Positions 1 to 8,194 of a stretch of 64,000 nt of DNA are shown in pieces. The first letter of the stretch is position 1; every line of letters begins with the position of its first letter. The notes beneath the pieces were generated by a model that was given only the letters and a program-made list of their open reading frames with translations, searched no databases and had not been told where the DNA came from. The position numbers and the translations under genes were made by a program. The DNA lies in the NCBI RefSeq assembly GCF_030409685.1, contig NZ_JAUFQJ010000004.1, forward strand, positions 1 to 64,000, written 5' to 3'. This DNA comes from Ferruginibacter paludis. GTDB lineage: Bacteria; Bacteroidota; Bacteroidia; Chitinophagales; Chitinophagaceae.

Positions 1-667
1 TGGCGGCATCCAGGGCTGCAAAAAACTGCCGGGCGACTTCTATTCCCTTTTGCAGTTCGGCCTTTTCTTTGGGAGTCAGCCGCGATATTTTTTGCAGGCG
101 GGAAAGATTTTGTTTCAGCTTATCCTTGTCAACGCCCAGCAAGCTGTTTAACAGCATCGCTGAGGGATCATTGGCCGGAGGAACTGTAACTCCGCTTAAT
201 TTACAAAAAACAAAAAATATAATGGTGAGGGAAGGAATGGAGTGCTGGCTTCGTTTACATTTTTTTAAGGTCTCATCTGCCAGCACTGACTTTTCTTTTT
301 CTGCCATCACCATGTCAAGGGTGGGAAGAAAATCGCGGTAATAAAATGGCAGGTAAAGAAAAAAACTAAAAGTGATCAGCAGGATGATGCCTACCGGGAA
401 AAAGGTAACCAGCAGCAACTTAAAAGATGCCATACCCGATAAAATTGCCACCACAAAAGCCAGGGAAATCATTAATGCAAAATGGAATAATACCTGCCGG
501 TACCAAAAAGCAGCAATGAGTTTCTTGCGGGTGGCTTCCGGACTCCAATGCAGAAAAACCTGCTGGTAGTTTAAATGGGTAGTTGTAAACGTGGAGCGAA
601 TATAATCCGGTTGTATGGGCATGTCAAACATCAGTAAGGACATTGCCTGCTGCATCAATTCTTTCAT
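1..667 (-). CDS. Partial membrane protein, function unknown
   Basis: The frame is open from ATG at 667 through the left edge, giving 222 residues with the C-terminus outside the window. Two adjacent hydrophobic segments lie at about residues 60-80 and 87-107, so the protein is probably anchored by a hairpin in the inner membrane. After them comes a soluble part that includes SGVTVPPANDPSAMLLNSLL and then a Lys/Glu-rich helical stretch. The soluble tail loosely recalls C-terminal segments of RteC-like proteins from Bacteroidetes mobile elements, but this is a weak impression and I do not assign a family. It is followed by a recombinase gene on the same strand, which fits an accessory region. 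No other function can be read from it. Confidence 0.6.
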   Translation of the reverse strand, partial: MKELMQQAMSLLMFDMPIQPDYIRSTFTTTHLNYQQVFLHWSPEATRKKLIAAFWYRQVLFHFALMISLAFVVAILSGMASFKLLLVTFFPVGIILLITFSFFLYLPFYYRDFLPTLDMVMAEKEKSVLADETLKKCKRSQHSIPSLTIIFFVFCKLSGVTVPPANDPSAMLLNSLLGVDKDKLKQNLSRLQKISRLTPKEKAELQKGIEVARQFFAALDAA

Positions 668-853
668 CACTTATCCTTTTTATAAATTTACAAAATTTTC
701 CATAGGATTAAAAATGAACCTTGCCTCAGACTGAATTCTTCCAACTATCTACAAACAGTAAGTCATAGACAGTTATATTCTTGAATAAATCAACGTTTAA
801 AATGATTAATTTGACAAAATTATTTTTTAAACATTATCAAAAAAAGGCCCTGA

Positions 854-2206
854 CTATTGTAGTTCCCCTCTTTCTTTCCAAATATCTTTTATTTTATAAG
901 CTGCCTCTTCTGGAGAAATACGGATGTATTTATAAAAGTCCTTTTCACTCTTGTGTCCACTTATTTTCATAATAAGCGAAACTGGAGTTCCAGCTAAAAA
1001 CTCGTTCGTGCAAAAAGATCTCCGGCAAGTATGAGAAGTTATCCAGTCGCATTTGGAACGGGTTTCCGTAATTAATTTATTTCCTTTTTTAAAGGAGTGA
1101 GTAATTGGCTCAGTAATTCCTGCAAGGCGTGCTAAATTCTTAATATGCCGGTTGAATTCGGGGTTTGTTGGTGGCTTAAAGTTCTCAAATGAACGACATT
1201 CTAAAATCTTCAATGCGTCTGTCCTTAAAGGAATAACAACCCAGTGATCAGATTTTTGTTGCTTTTTGAATAGCATTCCATCTCTCAGGTCGTGTTGCTT
1301 AATTTTTGAAAAATCCGAGAATCGCAAACCCGTTAAACATCCCAATATCAGGTCATTTCGATAATCAACCAAATGAGGATGGTTTACCAGGTTTACATTC
1401 TTTATGGCATTTATTTCTTTTATGGACAGATATACAGCGTCTACGTCAACCCGGAAAACGATCCAGTCTTCCATGTCAAAAGAAGGAATAATTCCTTTTT
1501 TAATTCTGTCTTTTAAAAAAGTCTTCAGTTGGTTTATTGTCTTACCTACCGTATTCGTTTTTAAGCCTATGACATCGTCTCTTCTCCTGCGATGAACATA
1601 ATCATACGTTAAAAAATCAACCAGTTCTTCGTAAAAGTCGAATCCCAATGTATCAAACGTAATTGCCCTCTTGCGGAACTGCTCGAAAGCCAGCAAATGA
1701 TCTTTCATGTTGCGGTAAATCCTGGGCATATCCGGCGAAACTTTTTTTGTTTTCACTTTTATATACTGATCTATCTGGAAGTAAATATCCTTATTGCGAT
1801 AAACATCATTTAAAATATCACTTTTATCCTTTGTAGCAAGATCATGCAAAACATGGTCTATCCTTTGACCAGGCTTATAATAGTTTTTAAAAAATTCCAA
1901 GGGATTTTCTTTCCTGCGCTTTGCCAATGAAATAATATCATCTGCATATTTTAACTCTTGTTGCAATTGATGGTTTAATTCAATTGCATTACCAAATAAC
2001 TCAGGCAAGGCATCCGAAACCCGCCCTTTTTTTTCAATCCAGTATTTTGGAGGGATTGATAACCCTGAATCCAGTAATGCTCGCTTTTCACTGGTGAAAC
2101 AATATTGGATTGCAATCGTACTGGTATTGTCCTTCTTAATTTTTGCTGTTTTACAAACAGCCTTCACTTGCAAATTCATACATTTCATTTTAGCTTTTAC
2201 TATCAT
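854..2206 (-). CDS. Tyrosine recombinase / phage-type integrase
   Basis: A 450-residue site-specific recombinase of the Bacteroidetes type. An N-terminal arm-binding region (about 1-110) is followed by a SAM-like core-binding domain (about 120-230) and a C-terminal catalytic domain. The catalytic signature is visible: Arg in GLRFSDF, the His-x-x-Arg box in HTCRRSF, His in SGHKSEKDF and the nucleophilic Tyr in YKYI. Such enzymes cut and rejoin DNA through a 3'-phosphotyrosine and often integrate elements at tRNA 3' ends. Here the gene lies 219 bp beyond the 3' end of tRNA-Cys on the same strand, the usual position for an element inserted at that tRNA. The start may be one of the later Met codons (residues 7 or 10). 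All catalytic residues are present, so it looks functional. Confidence 0.93.
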   Translation of the reverse strand: MIVKAKMKCMNLQVKAVCKTAKIKKDNTSTIAIQYCFTSEKRALLDSGLSIPPKYWIEKKGRVSDALPELFGNAIELNHQLQQELKYADDIISLAKRRKENPLEFFKNYYKPGQRIDHVLHDLATKDKSDILNDVYRNKDIYFQIDQYIKVKTKKVSPDMPRIYRNMKDHLLAFEQFRKRAITFDTLGFDFYEELVDFLTYDYVHRRRRDDVIGLKTNTVGKTINQLKTFLKDRIKKGIIPSFDMEDWIVFRVDVDAVYLSIKEINAIKNVNLVNHPHLVDYRNDLILGCLTGLRFSDFSKIKQHDLRDGMLFKKQQKSDHWVVIPLRTDALKILECRSFENFKPPTNPEFNRHIKNLARLAGITEPITHSFKKGNKLITETRSKCDWITSHTCRRSFCTNEFLAGTPVSLIMKISGHKSEKDFYKYIRISPEEAAYKIKDIWKERGELQ

Positions 2207-2392
2207 GCTTAAGACTGTAGTGTCGTAATTCGCCCTTAATTGATACTCGCTAATTTTCGGTCTATTTTTTAGTCTATCAAATAATCAATTAAAGGGGGTA
2301 AAGCTGAAAATGAAGGTAAAGACAGTAGGAGGAAAAATTTGTTATAACAACCTGAAAATAAGTTGCTTACAGTAAGGATAGGTAAAAATAGA

Positions 2393-2423
2393 GAAGGGGA
2401 TTATCTTACCGATAATCCCCTTC
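2393..2423 (-). terminator. Terminator of tRNA-Cys
   Basis: A perfect 13-bp inverted repeat (gaaggggattatc / gataatccccttc) with a 5-base loop begins 2 bases after the tRNA-Cys 3' end and is followed by a T-rich run on the minus strand. It is a convincing intrinsic terminator for the tRNA. It also marks where an element inserted in the tRNA end would begin. Confidence 0.85.
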
Positions 2424-2425
2424 AG

Positions 2426-2497
2426 AGGTCCCGAGCAGATTCGAACTGCTGTAGAAGCTTTTGCAGAGCTTTGCCTAGCCACTCGGCCACAGGACCT
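2426..2497 (-). tRNA. tRNA-Cys (GCA)
   Basis: A 72-nt cloverleaf on the minus strand. The acceptor stem aggtcct/gggacct pairs over 7 bp, the anticodon stem aagct/agctt encloses the loop ctgcaaa, and the anticodon is GCA. The T arm carries ttcgaat. CCA is not encoded. The gene lies between a recombinase and the nucleoside phosphorylase gene and is a plausible attB site. Confidence 0.95.
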
Positions 2498-2582
2498 TTT
2501 TTAAACGAGTGCAAATATAGGGGATTTTTATTTTAGAAAATCTAATTACTATATCCGAAATTCGGCATTCAAATATTATTTT

Positions 2583-3467
2583 ATGAGCGGTCGCATTGCG
2601 GAATCGGAATTAATTATCAACGACCGGGGTGCAGTATACCATATCAATTGCAGGCCCGAAGAGATTGCCTCTACTGTCATTACCGTCGGCGATCCTGGCA
2701 GGGTGAAAGAAGTAAGTAAATATTTTGACCGGATGGATTTTAAAAATGAACACCGGGAATTTGTTACACATACCGGCTGGCTTGGAAAAAAACAAATCAG
2801 TTGTGTTAGCACCGGCATAGGCCCTGATAATATTGACATTGTATTAAATGAACTGGATGCACTGGTAAATATTAATTTTGAAACACGCATGATCAACGAA
2901 CAGCTCCGTTCGCTTAACATTATTCGGTTGGGCACGTCTGGTTCGCTGCAAAAAGAAATTGGCGTAGACAGCTTTGTAGCCAGCACTCACGGCCTTGGCC
3001 TGGACAATATGATCAACTTTTATCGTACACAAAGCAATGATGCCGACATACAACTGATACAGGCTTTTAATACCCATACGCAGTTAAATTCAGGCAATAT
3101 TGCTCCCTATATTTTCATGGCCAGCGTGCAGTTATTAAAACATTTTACAAAAAATTATCACCAGGGTATTACAGTTACCTGTCCGGGTTTTTATGCGCCG
3201 CAGGGACGGATTCTGAGGCTTGGACTGGCTTACCCGCAATTGATTGATCAATTAACAAGTTTTAGTTTTGGTAACCACCGCATTACTAATTTTGAAATGG
3301 AAACAGCTGCCATTTATGGATTGGGTACAGCGCTGGGACATCATTGTTTAAGTTTAAATGCCATTGTTGCTAACAGGATCAGTAAAGAATTTTCTGCAGA
3401 CGGCGGGCTTGCGGTTGATAACTTAATTAAACAATCATTGGAAATTATAGAAAAAGAAATTGAATGA
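2583..3467 (+). CDS. Nucleoside phosphorylase (uridine phosphorylase-like)
   Basis: A 294-residue protein of the PNP_UDP phosphorylase family, which reversibly splits nucleosides with phosphate into a base and ribose-1-phosphate for pyrimidine or purine salvage in the cytoplasm. The N-terminal phosphate-binding loop GDPGRV is near residues 37-42. The glycine-rich LGTSGSL stretch and the ribose-contacting NFEMETAAIYG region with its typical Met-Glu pair are present. Length and motif order match the hexameric uridine phosphorylase group. Base specificity cannot be set from sequence alone. It lies upstream of dapF with 78 bp between them, probably co-oriented by chance. Confidence 0.9.
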   Translation: MSGRIAESELIINDRGAVYHINCRPEEIASTVITVGDPGRVKEVSKYFDRMDFKNEHREFVTHTGWLGKKQISCVSTGIGPDNIDIVLNELDALVNINFETRMINEQLRSLNIIRLGTSGSLQKEIGVDSFVASTHGLGLDNMINFYRTQSNDADIQLIQAFNTHTQLNSGNIAPYIFMASVQLLKHFTKNYHQGITVTCPGFYAPQGRILRLGLAYPQLIDQLTSFSFGNHRITNFEMETAAIYGLGTALGHHCLSLNAIVANRISKEFSADGGLAVDNLIKQSLEIIEKEIE

Positions 3468-3545
3468 TGTGTTGGGTTATTTTAAGATTGAATTATTGGG
3501 ATATTGAGATATTTGAGCATCTTTACGAATAAACAGTGGATAAGT

Positions 3546-4328
3546 ATGAAAATCAACTTTTTTAAATACCATGGTACAGGCAATGATTTTGTGATTCTGG
3601 ACAATTATCATAATGAAGTTACGTCACTGACTACCAAACAAATTAAACTGATTTGCGACAGGCACTTTGGCGTCGGCGCAGACGGCCTGATGTTACTGGG
3701 TAAAAAGGAAGGATACGATTTCGAAATGGTGTATTACAATGCGGATGGCAATCAGAGCACCATGTGCGGCAACGGTGGACGTTGCCTTGTTAAGTTTGCC
3801 CATAACCAGGGTATACATAAAAGCTTGTATCGTTTTATCGCCATAGACGGTACACACGAAGCTGAAATTGACAGCGATGGTACGGTGAGTTTAAAAATGC
3901 AGAATGTGAATGAGGTCGATTACCATACACACCACGCTATTATCAATACCGGCTCGCCACATTTTGTTAAGTTTACGGATGCAGTTGAAGATATTGATGT
4001 AGCCGCAACAGGTGCTGACATTCGCTACAGCAAGGCTTTTGCCGACGAAGGCATTAATGTGAATTTTGTAGAAACCATTAATGAAGACACTATTTATGTT
4101 CGCACCTACGAACGCGGCGTTGAAAATGAAACCCTAAGTTGCGGTACCGGAGTTACAGCCGCAGCCTTGTTAAGCGCTCACAATCAAAGCGGGTTTAATA
4201 CGGTAGATGTAAAAACTCCCGGAGGCCGGTTAAGTGTTGAATTTGATAAAATTGATGATAATCATTTTGACAACATCTGGCTTTGCGGTCCTGCAGAATT
4301 TGTGTTTAAAGGTGAGATGAATATTTAA
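3546..4328 (+). CDS. dapF: Diaminopimelate epimerase
   Basis: This enzyme interconverts LL- and meso-diaminopimelate, the last step before lysine and a source of peptidoglycan cross-link residues. The two catalytic cysteines sit in the family motifs MCGNGGRC (N-terminal half) and SCGTGVTAAAL (C-terminal half), arranged as a duplicated fold. I chose the ATG at 3546 because it begins MKINFFKYHGTGNDF, the standard start of the family. The frame is open 14 codons further up, but that stretch has no family resemblance. The protein is 260 residues, a normal length, and is cytoplasmic and essential in most bacteria. Confidence 0.96.
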   Translation: MKINFFKYHGTGNDFVILDNYHNEVTSLTTKQIKLICDRHFGVGADGLMLLGKKEGYDFEMVYYNADGNQSTMCGNGGRCLVKFAHNQGIHKSLYRFIAIDGTHEAEIDSDGTVSLKMQNVNEVDYHTHHAIINTGSPHFVKFTDAVEDIDVAATGADIRYSKAFADEGINVNFVETINEDTIYVRTYERGVENETLSCGTGVTAAALLSAHNQSGFNTVDVKTPGGRLSVEFDKIDDNHFDNIWLCGPAEFVFKGEMNI

Positions 4329-4713
4329 CCAGTTTGACCGTCCCATAATGCCTGTAAATGACAGCACAATGGCATAAAGCAGCAGTCAGGATAAATACCT
4401 GGATGACGCTGATTGCAGGAATTAACAGTAAAACGGCGGTTAAAATACGATGATGGATATATAAGCAGCTTTTTAGGTATGACGTCAATGGATAAACGCT
4501 TTCGCTTTCCCGGCAAAAATATAACAGCACAGGAGTGCAATCCCGGTAAAATCGTGAATGGCTGTCAATGAAACTGAATTAATAAACCTCAACTGGCACA
4601 ATATCATCATTTACAAACAGTATGCAACCACAACTACACAATCATCTGCTAACCAAATAAAATCAGCCATCAAAAATCAGCCATCTGCCATTTCAACGCC
4701 GCTATAAAAAAGA
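4329..4713 (+). other. Intergenic stretch with short direct repeats
   Basis: This holds no convincing gene. Short minus-strand frames here show no family likeness. Close to the corA start, the 12-base word aaatcagccatc occurs twice in 26 bases (4660-4671 and 4674-4685), a low-complexity pattern common in intergenic DNA of this family. Confidence 0.5.
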
Positions 4714-5652
4714 ATGATACAATACTTTAAAAACATAGATCACCAAACCATTGCCGTTGACAAACCTGCCGCCGATACCTGGGTGAATGTGTTGCCTCCG
4801 CTAAAACAGGAAGAGTTTAATGAACTAAGCGTTTCGCTGGAAATACCAATCGATTTTTTGACAGATTCATTGGATATTGATGAACGCAGCCGGTACGAAA
4901 TTGATGACAATGTAAAACTGGTAGTAATAAAAACGCCTACCGAAAATAATTCGTTTAACGAAAGTGATGCCTTTTATATAACCATTCCTATTTGCATCAT
5001 ATTAACACACAACCAGATTGTAACAGTTAACTCATTTGAAAACGAAGCCATCAAAAAATTCCTGAATACTTTTCAAAACCGCAGCATGGATAAAAAGAAC
5101 ATGATGGTGCTGAAAATATTTGAAAAGGTGACGAACAATTTCCAGGATTACCTGAAGGAAATTAACCTGCGGCGCAATACGCTGGAACAAAAATTATATA
5201 TTGCCAACAGAAATGAAGAGTTGCTTCAGCTGATGCGCATTCAAAAAAGCCTGGTGTATTTTATTACTGCCTTGCGCAGCAACGAATTGCTAATGATTAA
5301 AATGGCCCGGACAAATTTTTTACAATTAAATGAAGATGAAAAAGATTTTCTGGATGATTTGGTAGTGGAAACAAGCCAGGCCCTTGAGATGGCGAACACT
5401 TATACCAACATACTGAACAGCACGCTGGATGCCTTTGCCAGCATCATCAGCAACAACCAGAATGAAGTGCTGAAACGACTTACAACACTTACGATTTTTT
5501 TAAGTGTCCCCGTTTTAATAGCCAGCATTTACGGTATGAATGTACCAATTCCCTATAAGGATACGCCGTATGCTTTTTGGGTACCGGTCATTATTTCAAT
5601 GATTATTGTGGTTTTTGTAATCATTAACTATATTAAACGTGTAAAAAAATAA
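4714..5652 (+). CDS. corA: CorA-family divalent cation transporter
   Basis: A 312-residue inner-membrane channel for Mg2+ (possibly also Co2+ or Ni2+). A large cytoplasmic, helix-rich N-terminal funnel (about 1-245) is followed by two C-terminal membrane helices (about 255-275 and 285-305). The signature Gly-Met-Asn occurs in SIYGMNVPIP at the end of the first helix, forming the selectivity filter. The basic tail YIKRVKK fits the inside-positive rule. The overall length matches the CorA family. The NUDIX gene starts 1 bp after its stop, so corA, the NUDIX gene and the acetyltransferase gene probably form one transcript. Confidence 0.94.
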   Translation: MIQYFKNIDHQTIAVDKPAADTWVNVLPPLKQEEFNELSVSLEIPIDFLTDSLDIDERSRYEIDDNVKLVVIKTPTENNSFNESDAFYITIPICIILTHNQIVTVNSFENEAIKKFLNTFQNRSMDKKNMMVLKIFEKVTNNFQDYLKEINLRRNTLEQKLYIANRNEELLQLMRIQKSLVYFITALRSNELLMIKMARTNFLQLNEDEKDFLDDLVVETSQALEMANTYTNILNSTLDAFASIISNNQNEVLKRLTTLTIFLSVPVLIASIYGMNVPIPYKDTPYAFWVPVIISMIIVVFVIINYIKRVKK

Positions 5653-5653
5653 G

Positions 5654-6118
5654 ATGAGTAAATTTAATGTAAGGGTATACGGTATTTTATTAAACGAAAA
5701 TAAACAGGTATTGGTAAGTGATGAATACATCAGGGGAAGTTATTATACCAAATTTCCGGGAGGCGGATTGGAATTTGGAGAAGGCACCAGGGACTGTTTG
5801 CAAAGGGAATTTAAAGAAGAGGTTAACCTGGATGTGCGCATTGGTGAACATATTTATACCACTGACATTTTTCAGATGAGTGCCTTTACGCCCGACCACC
5901 AGATCATTGCTATTTACTATTTTGCGCATGCACTGGAACCGATTACTGCTCCAATTAAAACCACTGAATTTGATTTTGATGAAGCGCAGCTGGCTATATA
6001 TGAGCAAACCAGGCAAATAGAAACCGTTCGTTTTATTGACTGGGAAAATTTTAAACCAGAAGCGGTTACACTTCCGATTGATAAAATTGTGGCTGCTTTA
6101 GTAAAAGAAAAATATTAG
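5654..6118 (+). CDS. NUDIX hydrolase
   Basis: A 154-residue NUDIX protein that hydrolyses a nucleoside diphosphate linked to another moiety. The NUDIX box runs from GGGLEFGEGT through REFKEEVNLD, with the metal-binding REFKEE core intact. The fold fills almost the whole protein. The substrate cannot be predicted. Similar small NUDIX proteins are often annotated as MutT-like or ADP-ribose-type enzymes. The gene directly follows corA and its stop abuts the next ATG, which indicates tight co-translation with the GNAT gene. Confidence 0.9.
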   Translation: MSKFNVRVYGILLNENKQVLVSDEYIRGSYYTKFPGGGLEFGEGTRDCLQREFKEEVNLDVRIGEHIYTTDIFQMSAFTPDHQIIAIYYFAHALEPITAPIKTTEFDFDEAQLAIYEQTRQIETVRFIDWENFKPEAVTLPIDKIVAALVKEKY

Positions 6119-6709
6119 ATGATGAACCCTGCAGATTTTTTTAACACAGAACATGTACTGGAAAACAACCGTGCCAGGCTGGAGCCTTTACAGGAAAAAC
6201 ATTATGGCTTGCTGTTACCCATCGCCATGGAAAAAGTGTTGTGGCAATTCACCAGCAATACCATTCTTAACGAAGCGGATTTTAGAAAATATTTTGATGT
6301 TGCATTAGCCGAAAGACAGTCCGGCACAGCTTATCCGTTTGCTGTATATGATAAACTCAATAATTGCTATGGCGGTTGTACCCGTTACGGCAATATTGCG
6401 TTTGCACATAAAAGAATGGAAATTGGCTGGACCTGGTATGCACCCAACCTGCAGGGAAGTGGCATTAATAAAGCGTGTAAAAGTCTGTTGCTGAATTTTG
6501 GATTCGATGAATTACAACTGAACAGGATTGAGTTAAAAACCAGTCAGCTCAATTTAAAATCGCAGGCGGCCATGTTAAAAATTGGTGCGGTGAAAGAAGG
6601 CATTTTGCGCAACCACATGATAACAGATAATGGTACGGTTAGAAATACAGTGTACTTCAGTTTTATAAAAGAAGAGTGGCCGGCGGTGAAAAACAGGTAT
6701 GAGTTATAA
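6119..6709 (+). CDS. GNAT-family N-acetyltransferase (RimJ/RimL type)
   Basis: A 196-residue acetyl-CoA-dependent acetyltransferase. The N-terminal segment NRARLEPLQEKHYGLLLPIA and the later pattern WYAPNLQGSGINKACKSLLL, NRIELKTSQLN and AAMLKIGAVKEGILRNHM follow the RimJ/RimL branch, with the acetyl-CoA pyrophosphate loop Q-G-S-G-I-N. Members acetylate protein N-termini, small amines or antibiotics, and the substrate here is unknown. The start abuts the NUDIX stop; a second ATG follows immediately and either may be used. The stop codon lies inside the short TTATAA-type repeat at 6703-6730. Confidence 0.9.
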   Translation: MMNPADFFNTEHVLENNRARLEPLQEKHYGLLLPIAMEKVLWQFTSNTILNEADFRKYFDVALAERQSGTAYPFAVYDKLNNCYGGCTRYGNIAFAHKRMEIGWTWYAPNLQGSGINKACKSLLLNFGFDELQLNRIELKTSQLNLKSQAAMLKIGAVKEGILRNHMITDNGTVRNTVYFSFIKEEWPAVKNRYEL

Positions 6710-6730
6710 GTTTTAAGTTATAAGTTAAAC
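6703..6730 (+). repeat. Short tandem TTATAAGTT repeat at a stop codon
   Basis: The words ttataagtt and ttaagttataagtt repeat across the end of the acetyltransferase gene and supply its TAA stop. The reverse complement is the same family as the repeat after the GPH symporter gene at 35932. A second short repeat (aagtatccag at 6752 and 6766) follows. Confidence 0.6.
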
Positions 6731-6805
6731 GTAGGGATTAAAGTTAGCAATAAGTATCCAGGATCAAGTATCCAGAAACCAGCATCCACCATCAAGTCAA
6801 AAAAA

Positions 6806-7217
6806 TCTATCAGCCAATAAGCCGGATCCTGTTATCCTGATTACTCAGAACGGCCATCATTTATCTGGCCTTGCCATTACTGACAAGATCTTGCTGCCTA
6901 CCCTTCCCGGCACATATTGCTATGATAGTAAGCGGGCAGCTTACATTACGCAACGATCAGTTAGCCGATCGTTCATAAACCGGGATGTACATGGCATTAC
7001 AGCACACAAGGTTTACCCGTCTTTTACATTACTATAAAAAACCGTGAGCTCTTACCTCACATTTTCACCCTCATCCCGACACAAGTGTCGGGACAGTTAT
7101 TTTCTGTGGCACTGTCTCTTACCCTTTTACAGGTAGCCGGCGCTTAACCGGTGTGTTGCCCTGCGCTGTCCGGACTTTCCTCTCCAGTTAAACTGGAGCG
7201 ATAGCCTGACTGATAGA
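6806..7217 (-). ncRNA. rnpB: RNase P RNA
   Basis: This is the catalytic RNA of RNase P, which matures tRNA 5' ends, encoded on the minus strand. Its 5' part contains the universally conserved gaggaaagtccggac, and its 3' part contains ggatccggcttattgg, which interacts with the tRNA CCA end. The P1 helix is an exact 8-bp pairing of tctatcag and ctgataga at the two ends, which sets the limits. An internal hairpin cccgacacttgtgtcggg is also clear. A run of seven T on the minus strand follows the 3' end and would terminate transcription. Length of about 412 nt fits a type A-like RNA. Confidence 0.95.
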
Positions 7218-7334
7218 ACTTCAAAGTTAGCTTTAATTTATTGCACAAAAAGTAAAAGCCAGCATGGCAATATCGCTAAGCTGGCTTTTGATAAGTGATG
7301 TTTGATCATCGTCACTTTTAGATACTTCAAATTA

Positions 7335-7847
7335 TTAATGATGTTGAAGCTGGTTTGAATACGCCTTCTTCAATGCAGCAATATCGATCTTCTTCATCTG
7401 CATCATTGCATGCATAACACTTTCCGATTTTGCTGAATCTTTGTCTGCAAGCATATCTGGTAATATGGTTGGTGTTACCTGCCATGATAACCCGAATTTA
7501 TCTTTTAGCCAGCCGCATTGCTGGGCTTTTTCATCTCCGCCCTGTGTAAGCTTGTTCCAATAAAAATCAATCTCCTCCTGCGTTTCACAATTGATCACAA
7601 ATGATACTGCCTCATTAAATTTAAATAACGGACCACCATTGAGTGCTAAAAACTGCTGCCCTTCCAGCCAGAATTCTACAGTTAATACTGTGCCCTCCGG
7701 CATTTTATGTATTTCAAACCCTTCTTTACCATAGCGGGTAATTCTGCCAATTTTCGAATTTTTAAAAATAGATGTGTAATACTTTGCAGCTTCTTCAGCC
7801 TGCCTGTCAAACCATAGGTTTGAGGTGATTTTCTGCAATGTTGCCAT
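7335..7847 (-). CDS. VOC-family protein (PhnB-like, 3-dmu-9_3-mt domain)
   Basis: A 170-residue vicinal-oxygen-chelate protein. It begins with ITSNLWFDRQAEEAAKYYTS, the hallmark of the PhnB/3-demethylubiquinone-methyltransferase-like group, followed by two beta-alpha-beta-beta-beta modules (FWLEGQQFLALNGGP and the CGWLKDKFGLSWQVTP stretch). Despite the family name there is no methyltransferase fold, and the biochemical role of these proteins is usually unknown. It is cytoplasmic. The gene stands alone between rnpB and an intergenic gap. Confidence 0.88.
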   Translation of the reverse strand: MATLQKITSNLWFDRQAEEAAKYYTSIFKNSKIGRITRYGKEGFEIHKMPEGTVLTVEFWLEGQQFLALNGGPLFKFNEAVSFVINCETQEEIDFYWNKLTQGGDEKAQQCGWLKDKFGLSWQVTPTILPDMLADKDSAKSESVMHAMMQMKKIDIAALKKAYSNQLQHH

Positions 7848-8194
7848 GATCTTAATTTTTAATGATTATTAACTTTGGAATCAGAAAAAATTTTTTCGGT
7901 TAATTATTTTTCCGCGCCATTTTCACTGCTAAGTTGCAAAAACGATTCCACTTATGCCATTGAAATAATCTGAAATTTAAATACATCATATAACTATACA
8001 AAACGTTCTGATGAACAATGTTAAAGAAACCCCCACTCAGAATGAATGGGATTTTCTTTGACATTTCAATATTTCTAATTGGCTATCTTAATTATTTTAA
8101 AGTGCTTTTTAGTATTTCACTCTGTCACTTCTCAATATAAGCGCCTACTTTATATCCGTTCTCAGCTTTACAACTCTTGCTAACAACGGCTTGA
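7848..8194. other. Intergenic, no gene seen
   Basis: No plausible coding frame is present. An imperfect hairpin at about 8022-8062 (aaagaaacccccac ... gggattttcttt) could act as a weak terminator for the minus-strand gene that ends beyond it, but it is off centre and I give it little weight. Confidence 0.4.

Noticed and set aside
4306..4540. Minus-strand frames after dapF
   Set aside because: They overlap the dapF end, have no family resemblance, and look like chance.
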